NCBI RefSeq assembly: GCF_015694525.1
Contig: NZ_JADQDM010000027.1
Coordinates: 1 to 37,461, forward strand
Direction: 5' to 3'
DNA from: Hymenobacter ruricola
Lineage (GTDB): Bacteria; Bacteroidota; Bacteroidia; Cytophagales; Hymenobacteraceae
Length of the DNA stretch: 37,461 bases
Under the pieces are notes generated by a model. It was not told the DNA's origin and searched no databases. It worked only from the letters and a program-made list of their open reading frames with translations. Made by a program: the position numbers and the translations under genes. How positions within the stretch are numbered: position 1 is the first letter of the stretch; every line of letters begins with the position of its first letter. This document shows positions 8,175 through 15,902 of this stretch, one piece after another.

Positions 8175-8289
8175 GGCCGATGGTGTTGTTTAAGTAGCGG
8201 TAAGTGGCTGATGCTGAAAGGTGCGCAGGAAATATATTCCTTCCTGACTTCTGCCACTTCGTTTTCCACCGGGTCGGCCGGAACAACGT

Positions 8290-8907
8290 TTATTTGGCCC
8301 CAATGGTGAAGTAGGGCAGGGGCTTGAGCGCGGCGTATTTGGCTCCCAGGGATTGTAGCTCGGCCTGGTGCAGCTTTAGGTAGTCGTTGTATTGGCGCAC
8401 GGCGTGGTCGTACTGTACCCGGAAGCCCACCACGCCGGCGTCAAGTTGCTGAATGCCCTCTACAAAATTGCGGGCGTTTTCGGTGGGGGCCTGGCCGTTG
8501 GGGGCCGCTACCGGGTACAAGGCATTCAGCAGTGACTCCTGGGCGTTGTCGTACTGATTAATCAGGTCCGAGCTGGCCATGGTCTCCTGGTTGTAGCGGA
8601 TGGTTTTCAGGCGGTTGTTGGCGTCTTCGAGGGCTTGCAGCTGGGCGGCATTGGCGCCGGGCTGTGCCTTTAGCTCGCGCAGAAGCAGGCGCGTCGTGCC
8701 GATTTTCTGGTCGTCGTTCTCGGTCATGATGCGCCATTTCAGGGCTACCGAGTCCTGCAGCACGTCGAACTGGGCCTTCACCGCGGCCGCCGAAGCGGGG
8801 TTGAGCACGGTTTTGGCGCCGTCGCGCTTGCAGGACGCCGCGCAGGCCGACAGAATCAGAAACGCAAAAACCACCGACTTAACCGGCGAAATGAAAGAAG
8901 AGGGCAT
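8290..8907 (-). CDS. Lipoprotein of unknown function, helical
   Basis: A 205-residue protein starting MPSSFISPVK with a lipobox LSAC (Cys 22). The mature chain is predicted to be mainly long amphipathic helices (QLQALEDANNRLKTI and YDHAVRQYNDYLKLHQ). The C-terminal part faintly recalls LemA proteins, which end in a similar 'Y..AV..YN' helix, but the match is too weak for a name. The start at 8907 rather than 8919 is preferred because it keeps the signal compact. A consensus -7 element (TAGCTTTG) lies 31 bp upstream. It is a single gene with the small lipoprotein downstream on the same strand. Confidence 0.7.
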   Translation of the reverse strand: MPSSFISPVKSVVFAFLILSACAASCKRDGAKTVLNPASAAAVKAQFDVLQDSVALKWRIMTENDDQKIGTTRLLLRELKAQPGANAAQLQALEDANNRLKTIRYNQETMASSDLINQYDNAQESLLNALYPVAAPNGQAPTENARNFVEGIQQLDAGVVGFRVQYDHAVRQYNDYLKLHQAELQSLGAKYAALKPLPYFTIGAK

Positions 8908-8938
8908 AAGGATAAGCAAATGAAAAGCGAGGGCCGGC

Positions 8939-8946
8939 CAAAGCTA
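8939..8946 (-). promoter_or_regulatory. -7 element TAGCTTTG for the helical lipoprotein gene
   Basis: Perfect match to the Bacteroidota -7 consensus TAnnTTTG on the minus strand, 31 bp upstream of the ATG at 8907. Confidence 0.65.
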
Positions 8947-9057
8947 CGGCCGCCCGTGACGTTTGAAAAGAAAACTTCCTCTCAACCGTTGCCGGCCAAC
9001 GTCGGTTTCCTTTGGCGTATTGTAGCGCGGGGCTCTGCCCGGCCCGGGCGGCCGGCC

Positions 9058-9651
9058 TCAGCCGTCGTGGCGCAGGCCGCTGAGCAGTTGCTCGGCCAGG
9101 CGGTGGGCTATTTCGTCGGGCGCGAGCTTGCCCTCGGGCCGGTACCACGCGGGCAGCCAGTTGAGGCTGGCCAGCAGGGTGAGGGCCGCAAACGCGGTGT
9201 CGGGCGTGTGCAGCTCGCCGGCGGCCACGCCTTTGGCTATCAGCTCGCGGAAAGCGGCTTCGTAGCGGTCGCGCAGGGCCAGAAACTCGCCCCGGGCCGG
9301 CTCGCTCAGGTGGCGCCACTCGTGCAAAAACACGGCCGAGGCGGCGCTGTCGCTCGTCAGCACCCGCACGTGGGCCTCAATGGCCTGGCGGAGCTGCGTG
9401 GCCACGGGCGCGGTGGCGTCGAGGGTGGCGGCGGCAAAACCGGCAAAAAAGCTTTCGGCCAGCCCAAAGCACACCCGGTGCAGAATTTCCTCCTTCGACT
9501 TGATGTGCGAATACAGGCTGCCGGCTTCCAGCCCCAGGGCGGTGGCCAGCTCCCGCATGCTGGTGGCGGCAAAGCCCCGCGCCCGAAACAGGGCCGTGGC
9601 GGTGCGGTCAATCTGGGCCTTGCGGGGCCGGAGGGGGGCAGTGGTCGACAT
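9058..9651 (-). CDS. TetR/AcrR-family transcriptional regulator
   Basis: A 197-residue repressor-type protein. The N-terminal TetR helix-turn-helix spans about residues 12-58 (ATALFRARGFAATSMRELA, then GLEAGSLYSHIKSKEEIL). The C-terminal ligand domain ends LASLNWLPAWYRPEGKL, a feature of the KstR2-like/TetR_C_33 group whose members sense acyl-CoA esters; that ligand is an inference from the group. It is not adjacent to an obvious operon: its neighbours are a lipoprotein gene and the divergent T9SS protein, so its targets are unknown. Its own promoter has a TATCTTTA box at 9676-9683. Confidence 0.88.
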   Translation of the reverse strand: MSTTAPLRPRKAQIDRTATALFRARGFAATSMRELATALGLEAGSLYSHIKSKEEILHRVCFGLAESFFAGFAAATLDATAPVATQLRQAIEAHVRVLTSDSAASAVFLHEWRHLSEPARGEFLALRDRYEAAFRELIAKGVAAGELHTPDTAFAALTLLASLNWLPAWYRPEGKLAPDEIAHRLAEQLLSGLRHDG

Positions 9652-9675
9652 GGGCGCGGGTGGGAAGGGAGCGGG

Positions 9676-9683
9676 TAAAGATA
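9676..9683 (-). promoter_or_regulatory. Candidate -7 element (TATCTTTA) for the TetR gene
   Basis: Seven of eight positions agree with the pattern TAnnTTTG, 24 bp upstream of the ATG at 9651. Confidence 0.5.
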
Positions 9684-9828
9684 AGCAGGCTAACAGCCGT
9701 TAGGAAGCACGGGCGGCCAAAAAGTGCCTGCCAAGCCGCCGACCCAAAGCGGCCCGCGGTCCGAGCAAGGTCAGTTTTACCAGCTTGTTAATTAATGGCT
9801 ACGCGCCAACTAAACGGTCGGCAACGCG

Positions 9829-9836
9829 TATCTTTG
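9829..9836 (+). promoter_or_regulatory. -7 element TATCTTTG for the lamin-tail T9SS protein gene
   Basis: Perfect TAnnTTTG match followed by CC, 33 bp upstream of the ATG at 9870. An AT-rich stretch (TTGTTAATTAATGG, 9785-9798) lies upstream and could hold the -33 element. Confidence 0.7.
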
Positions 9837-9869
9837 CCGTTGCACTGACTTTCCTAACCTCACTTTTTT

Positions 9870-11042
9870 ATGAACAAGCATTACTTACTGTTGTCGGCTG
9901 GCCTGCTGCTGTCGGGCGCGGCGCATGCGCAAGGCACCGAGCTTTTTTTCTCTGAGTACGACGAAGGGGCGCACCAGTCGAACGTGAGCTACGGCGGCGC
10001 CACGCCGTCGTCGGGCAACGAGCGGGCGTTGGAGATTTACAACCCGACCACCAGCGTCGTGAACCTGAACCCGTACTCGGTGCGGCGCTACAGCAACGGC
10101 AGCACCTCCGTCTTTCAGGAGGAAGCCGTGTTTCGCAGCAACCAGCAGCACGTGGCCGTGGGCAACAACACCATGAACCCGCGCAGCACTTTTGTCATTG
10201 CGTGCGGTCAGGCCACCCTGCCTTCCATCGTAAGCGCGGCCAACCAGTTCTGCGCCGACTACGCGCTGGCGCCGGCCAGCACCAACAAAGTCATCGTGGG
10301 CGGCGGCCCCATTTACTTCAGCGGCGACGACGCCATGACCCTGGTGCGCTACCCCAGCGGCACGGCCGGCGTTGGGCCGGGCGTTATCGTGGACCTGATT
10401 GGCGTGATTGGCGAGCAGCCCCTGCTGGCGGCGGGCGGCACCGGTGGCAACTGGAGCGGCTTCAACCCCATCGACGACACGGGCACGCCGCCCGTGCACG
10501 TGTACGTGGCCGCGGCCAACCAGAGCATCGTGCGTCGTCCGTCGGTTTCGGGCGGTGTGCGCACCAACCCCGGCCCCCAGAACGTGCCCGGCAGCAACCC
10601 GCCGGTGCGCAGCACGGCCCCCGATGCCTACAACATCGCCACCGAGTGGTCGGTGTACAGCTACGCTTTCCCTCCCGGCACCACGGGCAACGGCTCGGTG
10701 GGTGCGCAGCTCTACGACCAGCTGGGCCAGCACATCGACTACACCGGTCCTTTCGGGGCCTACCAAACCACCATTACTGGCACGCTGGCGAAGTTTGACG
10801 CCAACATCAGCGTGTACCCCAACCCGGCCCACGGCCAGGCCACGGTCGAAATCAAAGACGCCAAAGTGGGCACCGTCACGGTGCTGAACAACCTCGGCCA
10901 GCGCATCAGCGCCCAGGCCAAAGGCGCCGGCCAGGAGAAGCTGACCCTCGACGTGTCGAGCCTCAAGCCCGGCCTGTATTTCGTGCAGATTTGGAGCGCC
11001 GACGGCCAAACCAAAATCTATAAAGAGCTGGTGGTGCAGTAA
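9870..11042 (+). CDS. Secreted lamin-tail-domain protein with T9SS type A sorting domain
   Basis: A 390-residue exported protein. Residues 1-20 form a Sec signal peptide ending AHA-Q. The following part begins LFFSEYDEGAHQ and continues NERALEIYNPTT and NPYSVRRYSNGS, the pattern of an LTD (lamin tail) domain as found in bacterial extracellular proteins and nucleases. Residues from about 312 (SVYPNPAHGQATVEI) to the end (KIYKELVVQ) form a typical T9SS type A C-terminal sorting domain, so the protein should be secreted across the outer membrane and anchored or released. No enzymatic domain is visible. A consensus promoter and a strong terminator bracket it as a single transcription unit. Confidence 0.88.
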   Translation: MNKHYLLLSAGLLLSGAAHAQGTELFFSEYDEGAHQSNVSYGGATPSSGNERALEIYNPTTSVVNLNPYSVRRYSNGSTSVFQEEAVFRSNQQHVAVGNNTMNPRSTFVIACGQATLPSIVSAANQFCADYALAPASTNKVIVGGGPIYFSGDDAMTLVRYPSGTAGVGPGVIVDLIGVIGEQPLLAAGGTGGNWSGFNPIDDTGTPPVHVYVAAANQSIVRRPSVSGGVRTNPGPQNVPGSNPPVRSTAPDAYNIATEWSVYSYAFPPGTTGNGSVGAQLYDQLGQHIDYTGPFGAYQTTITGTLAKFDANISVYPNPAHGQATVEIKDAKVGTVTVLNNLGQRISAQAKGAGQEKLTLDVSSLKPGLYFVQIWSADGQTKIYKELVVQ

Positions 11043-11060
11043 AGCGCCCCGCTACCAGGC

Positions 11061-11093
11061 AAAAAAGGAGGGAAGCAATTCCCTCCTTTTTTT
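11061..11093 (+). terminator. Terminator after the lamin-tail T9SS gene
   Basis: AAAAAAGGAGGGA pairs with TCCCTCCTTTTTT around AGCAAT, with a T run of seven. It lies just ahead of the thiL promoter. Confidence 0.85.
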
Positions 11094-11100
11094 GTGGGCG

Positions 11101-11108
11101 TACTTTTG
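11101..11108 (+). promoter_or_regulatory. -7 element TACTTTTG for thiL
   Basis: Perfect TAnnTTTG match, 51 bp upstream of the ATG at 11160. Its position excludes the earlier in-frame start at 11094. Confidence 0.65.
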
Positions 11109-11159
11109 CGCCCCGGCTTTGGCTGGCCGGATTCTCTGCCTCAACCCCGACATAGCACT

Positions 11160-12191
11160 ATGCCCGAAAACCTCACGCCCCTCAACGCCATTGGCGAATT
11201 TGCCCTCATTCGCCGTCTGCAGGCCGGTTTCAGCCTGCGGCAGGCCAGCACCGTGCTGGGCATCGGCGACGACGCCGCCATCATCGCGCCCACGGCCGGC
11301 CTGGAGCAGGTGATGACCACCGATTTGCTGGTAGAGGGCATTCATTTCGACTTGTCGTTTTGCCCCCTGCGGCACCTGGGCTACAAGGCCGTGGCCGTGA
11401 ACGTGTCGGACGTGGCCGCCATGAACGCCCTGCCCACCCAACTGGTGGTGGCCCTGTCGGTGGGCCCGCGCTTCACGGTGGAGGCCGTGGAGGAGCTGTA
11501 CGCCGGCATTCGGCTGGCCTGCGAGGCTTACAACGTGGACCTGGTGGGCGGCGACACCACCGCCAGCCGCGGCGGCCTCACGCTGGCCGTCACGGTGCTG
11601 GGCGAAGTGCCCGCCGGGCAGGCAGCGCGCCGCAGCGGCGGCCAGCCCACCGATTTGCTGTGCGTGAGCGGCGACCTGGGCGGCGCGTTCCTGGGCCTGC
11701 AGGTGCTGGAGCGCGAGAAACAGGCCTTCCTGGCCGACCCCGACACCCAGCCCGAGCTGGCCAACTACGAGTACGTGGTGCAGCGCCAGCTGCGCCCCGA
11801 GGCCCGGCTCGACATCGTGCACGAGCTGCGCGAGTTGGGCATCCGGCCCACCAGCATGATTGACATTTCTGACGGGCTGGCCTCGGAAGTGCTGCACCTG
11901 TGCACGGCCAGCGGCACGGGCGCGCGGGTGTTCAGCGAATTTCTGCCCCTGGCCAACCCCACGCTGGAAGCCGCGGCCGAGTTCAACCTCGACCCCATCA
12001 CCTGCGCCCTCAACGGGGGCGAAGACTACGAATTGCTGTTTACGGTGCCCGTGGCGGACCACGAAAAGATTAAAAACCACCCCGATATCACCGTGCTCGG
12101 CCACCTGACCGATGCGGCCGAAGGCGCCAATCTGATTACGAAAGCCGGCCAGCCGGTGCCCCTGAAGGCCCAGGGGTGGACCAGTTTTTAG
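11160..12191 (+). CDS. thiL: Thiamine-monophosphate kinase
   Basis: A 343-residue enzyme that phosphorylates thiamine monophosphate to the active cofactor thiamine diphosphate, the last step of the pathway, in the cytoplasm. Hallmarks of ThiL (PurM-like fold) are present in order: GIGDDAAI near residues 35-42, TTDLLVEGIHF, VNVSDVAAMNA, LVGGDTT, the SGDLGGAFLGL loop, MIDISDGLASE and NGGEDYELLF. The start at 11160 (MPENLTPL) is preferred over 11094 because the promoter -7 element lies between them. No other thiamine gene is nearby. The length is normal for the family. Confidence 0.95.
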   Translation: MPENLTPLNAIGEFALIRRLQAGFSLRQASTVLGIGDDAAIIAPTAGLEQVMTTDLLVEGIHFDLSFCPLRHLGYKAVAVNVSDVAAMNALPTQLVVALSVGPRFTVEAVEELYAGIRLACEAYNVDLVGGDTTASRGGLTLAVTVLGEVPAGQAARRSGGQPTDLLCVSGDLGGAFLGLQVLEREKQAFLADPDTQPELANYEYVVQRQLRPEARLDIVHELRELGIRPTSMIDISDGLASEVLHLCTASGTGARVFSEFLPLANPTLEAAAEFNLDPITCALNGGEDYELLFTVPVADHEKIKNHPDITVLGHLTDAAEGANLITKAGQPVPLKAQGWTSF

Positions 12192-12331
12192 CGAAGGATA
12201 GGCGCCTGAGGGCTAACCTTCTCGCGGGGCTTACCGTTTAGTCGGGCAGCCGCGTTTTTTCGAGTGGCACGCTAATTGTCTTTCCGACCAACATCCGCAA
12301 GGATTTCCCGTCAACTTTTCCTCCGATTGCC

Positions 12332-12844
12332 ATGAAAAAGCTCCCGTATTTCCTGACCCTGATTATCCTGCTGAGCACCGTGTTTGGTTCGGCCCCGGCC
12401 AAAGCGCAGTGGAGCCCGCAAGCCAAAGGCGCCGTGATTGGCGGCCTGGGCGGTGCCGCGGCCGGCGCCATCATCAACAAGCGCAACCGGGCCGTGGGCG
12501 GCGTGGTGGGCGGCGTGGCCGGTGGCGCCATCGGCTACGGCGTGGGCAAGCACATCGACAACAAGAACAAAGAGAAAGCCCGCATTGCCGCTGCCAACCG
12601 CGCCGCCGCGGCCCGCGAAGCCGAATACCGCCGCGAGCTGGCCCGCAAGCAGAACGCCGTGCTGGCAGCCAACCGCACCCAAACTACCGCCGGCGTGCCG
12701 GCCAACAGCCTCACCGCTTCGGCCGCCCTGCCGGGCGCCGTGGCCGCGCCGATGGCCTCGAACGCAGCCTTTCTGCCCAACCCGCACTACGGCGACGCTT
12801 CGAAGCCGTATTCGACCGAAGAAATTCGCCGCAAGAGCTGGTAA
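12332..12844 (+). CDS. Exported glycine-zipper protein
   Basis: A 170-residue protein with a signal peptide (MKKLPYFLTLIILL, cleavage near AKA-Q at residues 24-25). Residues about 32-75 hold two glycine-zipper segments, AVIGGLGGAAAGAII and GGVVGGVAGGAIGYGVG, of the type found in 17-kDa outer-membrane antigens and YMGG-like proteins, which insert in or span membranes. A charged Ala-rich helix (KNKEKARIAAANRAAAAREAE) follows, then a low-complexity tail ending EEIRRKSW. Role likely structural in the envelope, by inference. A terminator follows at 12865. Confidence 0.8.
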   Translation: MKKLPYFLTLIILLSTVFGSAPAKAQWSPQAKGAVIGGLGGAAAGAIINKRNRAVGGVVGGVAGGAIGYGVGKHIDNKNKEKARIAAANRAAAAREAEYRRELARKQNAVLAANRTQTTAGVPANSLTASAALPGAVAAPMASNAAFLPNPHYGDASKPYSTEEIRRKSW

Positions 12845-12864
12845 GCCCGAAGTTGAGTACCTCA

Positions 12865-12903
12865 CCAAACCCCGGGCGCCTGCGTTCGGGGTTTGGTCCT
12901 TTT
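12865..12903 (+). terminator. Terminator after the glycine-zipper gene
   Basis: CCAAACCCCG pairs with CGGGGTTTGG around a 12-base loop and is followed by TCCTTTT. Confidence 0.75.
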
Positions 12904-12956
12904 AGCCCGTGGGTGATGCCGCCCACCACATTTCCTTTCACCAACACCCTGGATTT

Positions 12957-13412
12957 ATGAAATCCCTCCTTTGCAGCTTGTTTGTGGCCGTCGCGCTCAG
13001 CTCCTGCTCCAAAACCGGCGATGCCGTCAACGTTCAGACCCTTGACCAGGACTTTATCGGCGCCTGGAACAGCCGCGACTCGGGCAAAATCACCGGCATG
13101 ATGGCCGACGACGTGGCCTTCGTGCAAGGCAACGCCCACTGGAAAGGCAAAGACGAGGTGTCCCAGAAATGGGTGAGCGCCACCATTGCCACCATCAGCA
13201 ACCTCAAAACCAGCGTGAGCAGCAGCAGCACCGACGCCAACACGGCCTACGAGGCCGGCACCTTCTCGGTGGACGTGGCGCCCGCCGCGCCCGGCGAACC
13301 CGCCGGTTTTGGCGAAGGCAACTACATTTTCCTCTGGAAAAAGGCCGCCGACAATACCTGGAAGCTGAGCTACGCGCAGCTGGAAGACTTGCCGGTGCAG
13401 CGCCGGAATTAA
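12957..13412 (+). CDS. SnoaL-like/DUF4440-type lipoprotein
   Basis: A 151-residue lipoprotein starting MKSLLCSLFVAVALSSC, with lipobox L-S-S-C and Cys 17. The mature part has the NTF2-like cone-fold pattern of SnoaL/DUF4440 proteins: DQDFIGAWNSRDSGKITGMMADDVAFVQG, a central KGKDEVSQKW helix, and a final sheet NYIFLWKKAADNTWKLSYAQ. Such proteins are small binding or isomerase-like domains; no specific ligand can be given. The start at 12957 was chosen for the signal; a frame from 12909 adds a non-signal stretch. The gene is convergent with the unknown gene at 13549, separated by an F1 palindrome. Confidence 0.8.
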   Translation: MKSLLCSLFVAVALSSCSKTGDAVNVQTLDQDFIGAWNSRDSGKITGMMADDVAFVQGNAHWKGKDEVSQKWVSATIATISNLKTSVSSSSTDANTAYEAGTFSVDVAPAAPGEPAGFGEGNYIFLWKKAADNTWKLSYAQLEDLPVQRRN

Positions 13413-13435
13413 AGGCTATTTAGAGTAAAAAGCAG

Positions 13436-13527
13436 AACGTCATGTCGAGCTGGTCGAGACATCTCGCGTGCCAGAGTAACTAATTACTACTGCACGCGAG
13501 ATGTCTCGACCAGCTCGACATGACGTT
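13436..13527. repeat. Long inverted repeat, family F1, 36-bp arms
   Basis: Arms 13436-13471 and 13492-13527 are perfect inverted copies with the outer signature AACGTCATGTCGAGC. The 20-base loop CAGAGTAACTAATTACTACT closely matches the loop of the half copy at 66-101. It lies between two convergent genes and would form a very stable hairpin in either transcript. Confidence 0.9.
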
Positions 13528-13548
13528 CTTTTTTTGTTCTGGCGCCTC

Positions 13549-13923
13549 CTAGTCCTCTGGGTAGGGCACGAAAACGAAATTCGTAAAGTCCTCATCGAGC
13601 ACGAACAGGCAGCAGAACTCGTCGGCATCCTTATAAGTAGCCTGAAATGCCTCGATGCCCTCGGCACTGACGATGCCTTGCTGCACGAACAACTCCAGGT
13701 AGCTGGCGAACACGTGCCACTCCAGGTTCAGTTCGTCGGCATTCACGAGGAGGCCCCCGAGGGGGACCTCCTGCTTGGCGAACACGAAAATGGGGTATTG
13801 GCTGATGTCGCGCTTGCGAATCTGGGCCGAAGCTTCACTCAGCGTATCGGACACGGTAGCGAAGTCCTTGGTGATGGTGCCGAGGTATTTGCCGTTGAGC
13901 TCGGGGTCGTTGAAGTAGTCCAT
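13549..13923 (-). CDS. Conserved-looking cytoplasmic protein of unknown function
   Basis: A 124-residue acidic protein without signal peptide or membrane helix, beginning MDYFNDPELNGKYLG. It has a likely alpha/beta pattern with strands ISQYPIFVFA, LEWHVFASYLELFV and EFCCLFVLDEDFTNFVFVPY. I recognise no named family. Codon use resembles its neighbours. It is bounded by repeat elements on both sides (F1 at 13436-13527 and the half copy at 13948-13983), and the GIY-YIG gene lies upstream on the same strand. Confidence 0.7.
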   Translation of the reverse strand: MDYFNDPELNGKYLGTITKDFATVSDTLSEASAQIRKRDISQYPIFVFAKQEVPLGGLLVNADELNLEWHVFASYLELFVQQGIVSAEGIEAFQATYKDADEFCCLFVLDEDFTNFVFVPYPED

Positions 13924-13947
13924 ATGGAATGAGAGTCGTTGTTTAGC

Positions 13948-13983
13948 GTGTCATCCTGAGCGCAGCGAAGGACCTTATCACGC
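13948..13983. repeat. Solo arm of repeat family F1 (GTGTCATCCTGAG type)
   Basis: One arm GTGTCATCCTGAGCGCAGCG plus ten or so further bases that match the left arm of the complete element at 14297-14400 in the same orientation. It has no inverted partner nearby. With the complete element it brackets the GIY-YIG gene. Confidence 0.8.
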
Positions 13984-13994
13984 TTGCGCCATGT

Positions 13995-14276
13995 TCAGGT
14001 TTGCAGAAAAAGCCAATCAGGATTGTCGACGGCAATCAGCGTGTCCTTCTTCGCCCGCGTCCAGCCTTTCAGTTCCTTTTCGCGGGCAATGGCTGCGCCG
14101 ACATCCGGGTATTCTTCGAGGTGAACCAGATTATAGCAGAAGTAGCGCCCGGCAAAAGTTTCGGCAGAACCCCGATTGGCATAATGCTGGGCCAGACGGT
14201 CGGCAACGTGGTTGGTGACGCCGATGTACAACACCTTTCGGGCCGGGTTGGTGGTGATGTACACGTAATAAGGCAT
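13995..14276 (-). CDS. GIY-YIG nuclease family protein (URI domain)
   Basis: A 93-residue single-domain protein starting MPYYVYITTN. The GIY-YIG motif reads YYVYI...VLYIGVTNHVADRL (residues 3-34), with the active-site Arg in that helix, and the conserved downstream region YNLVHLEEYPDVGAAIAREKELKGW (about 52-76) supplies the catalytic Glu. The family contains endonuclease domains of homing enzymes and repair proteins; stand-alone URI proteins like this mostly lack a known role. The start at 14276 fits the domain; an earlier ATG at 14303 lies in the repeat-proximal leader. It sits between a solo repeat arm and a complete inverted repeat of the same type. Confidence 0.88.
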   Translation of the reverse strand: MPYYVYITTNPARKVLYIGVTNHVADRLAQHYANRGSAETFAGRYFCYNLVHLEEYPDVGAAIAREKELKGWTRAKKDTLIAVDNPDWLFLQT

Positions 14277-14296
14277 GATTGAGTTAATGTAATCGG

Positions 14297-14400
14297 GTGT
14301 CATCTTGAGCGCAGCGAAGGACCTTCTCGCGTTCGCCTCGTTGAAATTACTGCGAACTGTTCCTACGCGAGAAGGTCCTTCGCTGCGCTCAGGATGACAC
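14297..14400. repeat. Long inverted repeat, family F1 (GTGTCATCCTGAG type), 35-bp arms
   Basis: Arms 14297-14331 and 14366-14400 are inverted copies with a single mismatch and a 34-base loop. It lies between the start of the GIY-YIG gene and the end of rlmD, both on the minus strand. Confidence 0.9.
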
Positions 14401-14414
14401 GCTAACTAACGATT

Positions 14415-15827
14415 CTACTTCAACTCCAGCGCCACCACATTCTCCACGTGGTGCGTGTGCGGGAACATATCCACCGGCTGCACGCGCGTCACCCGATACG
14501 CGGCGTCTAGTAGTTCTAAATCGCGGGCCTGCGTGCCGGGGTTGCAGCTGATGTAGACGATGCGGGGGGCGCGCAGCTCCAGCAGGCGGGCCACCACGTC
14601 GGGGTGCATGCCGGCGCGGGGCGGGTCGGTGATGAGGACGTCGGGGCGGCCGTGGCGGGCGGTGAATTCGGCCGTGAGGATGTCCTTCATGTCGCCGGCG
14701 TAGAACTCGGTGTTGGTGATGTTGTTGATTTCGGCGTTGACGTGGGCGTCGGCCACGGCCTGTTCCACGTACTCGACGCCGATGACCCGGCGGGCCTTCT
14801 TGGCCACGAAGCTGGCGATGGTGCCGGCGCCGGTGTAGAGGTCGTACACCAGCTCGTCGCCCTGCAGGTCGGCGAAGTCGCGGGCCACTTTGTAGAGCTG
14901 GTGGGCGCCTTCGGAGTTGGTCTGGTAGAAGGACTTGGGGCCGATGCGGAAGCGCAGGCCTTCCATCTCTTCCTCAATGTAAGGCTTGCCCTTATAAGTC
15001 ACCACTTCGAGGTCGTGGAAGGTTTCGTTGCCCTTGCTGTTGAGCACGTAGTTGAGCGAAGTGATGCCGGGAAACTTGGCATACAGCGCGTCGAGCAACG
15101 TTTCAATGGCCGGGTCGGCGTGGTAGCATTGCAGGATTACCATCAGCTCGCCGGTGCTTTGGGCGATGCGGATGATGAGGTTGCGCAGCAGGCCGGTCTG
15201 GCGCACGAGGTTGTTGAAAGGCAGCTTGTGCTCGTGGGCGTAGTCGCGCACGAACAGGCGGATTTCGTTGCTTGGCTCCGGCTGCAGCCAGCAGTGCTCC
15301 ACGTCGATAATCTTGTCGAAGCGGGTGGGGGTGTGAAAGCCCAGCACCTCGCGGTTGTAGGTGCGGGTGTCGTCGTTGATTTGCTCCGTCGTCAGCCAGC
15401 CGTTGTCGCTGAAGGTGTATTCGAGCTTGTTGCGGTAGTAGGTGCGCTGCGGCGAGGAGAGGATGAACGGAATCTCGGGCAGGGCCACTTTGCCGATGCG
15501 CGTGAGCTGGTCCACCACCTGCTGCTGCTTGTAGTGCAGCTGCGAATCGTAGGTGAGGTGCTGCCACTTGCAGCCGCCGCACACCCCAAAGTGCTGGCAA
15601 AACGGCGTGGTGCGCTGCTCGGAATACGAATGAAACTTGACGGGAACGGCTTCCAGGAAGCTCTTTTTGGCTTTGGTGACGCGCAGGTCCACCACGTCGC
15701 CGGGGGCCACCTGCGACACGAAGATGACCAGGTTCTCGACGCGAACAAGGCACTTGCCTTCGGCCACCATGTCCTGAATTGTAACGTTGCGGAGTAATTC
15801 GGCGGGGATATTTTTGGCTCGGCTCAT
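14415..15827 (-). CDS. rlmD: 23S rRNA (uracil-5-)-methyltransferase, RlmD/RumA type
   Basis: A 470-residue SAM-dependent enzyme that makes 5-methyluridine in rRNA (RlmD acts on U1939). It starts with a TRAM RNA-binding domain (about 9-65). The 4Fe-4S cluster ligands are Cys 77, 83, 86 and probably Cys 179 (VEHCW). The methyltransferase core has the SAM loop DLYTGAGTI, ITDPPRAGMHP and the catalytic Cys in ISCNPGT, then a conserved FPHTHHVE near the end. The start at 15827 is supported by a consensus TACCTTTG 8 bp upstream. An open frame continues 105 codons further through the 21-bp array, but that part is very unlike the family. It might equally be the RlmCD/RlmC relative, so the exact uridine is inferred. 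Confidence 0.93.
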   Translation of the reverse strand: MSRAKNIPAELLRNVTIQDMVAEGKCLVRVENLVIFVSQVAPGDVVDLRVTKAKKSFLEAVPVKFHSYSEQRTTPFCQHFGVCGGCKWQHLTYDSQLHYKQQQVVDQLTRIGKVALPEIPFILSSPQRTYYRNKLEYTFSDNGWLTTEQINDDTRTYNREVLGFHTPTRFDKIIDVEHCWLQPEPSNEIRLFVRDYAHEHKLPFNNLVRQTGLLRNLIIRIAQSTGELMVILQCYHADPAIETLLDALYAKFPGITSLNYVLNSKGNETFHDLEVVTYKGKPYIEEEMEGLRFRIGPKSFYQTNSEGAHQLYKVARDFADLQGDELVYDLYTGAGTIASFVAKKARRVIGVEYVEQAVADAHVNAEINNITNTEFYAGDMKDILTAEFTARHGRPDVLITDPPRAGMHPDVVARLLELRAPRIVYISCNPGTQARDLELLDAAYRVTRVQPVDMFPHTHHVENVVALELK

Positions 15828-15835
15828 AGGTTGGG

Positions 15836-15843
15836 CAAAGGTA
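15836..15843 (-). promoter_or_regulatory. -7 element TACCTTTG for rlmD
   Basis: Perfect TAnnTTTG match followed by CC, only 8 bp from the ATG at 15827, so the transcript would begin at or next to the start codon. It lies between the 21-bp array and the gene. Confidence 0.65.
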
Positions 15844-15902
15844 GGGCCTGGGGTAAGGTTCGCACCAGTCCGCCAAGCCCCCCGCCCGGCTTGTGGAAGT
15901 AA

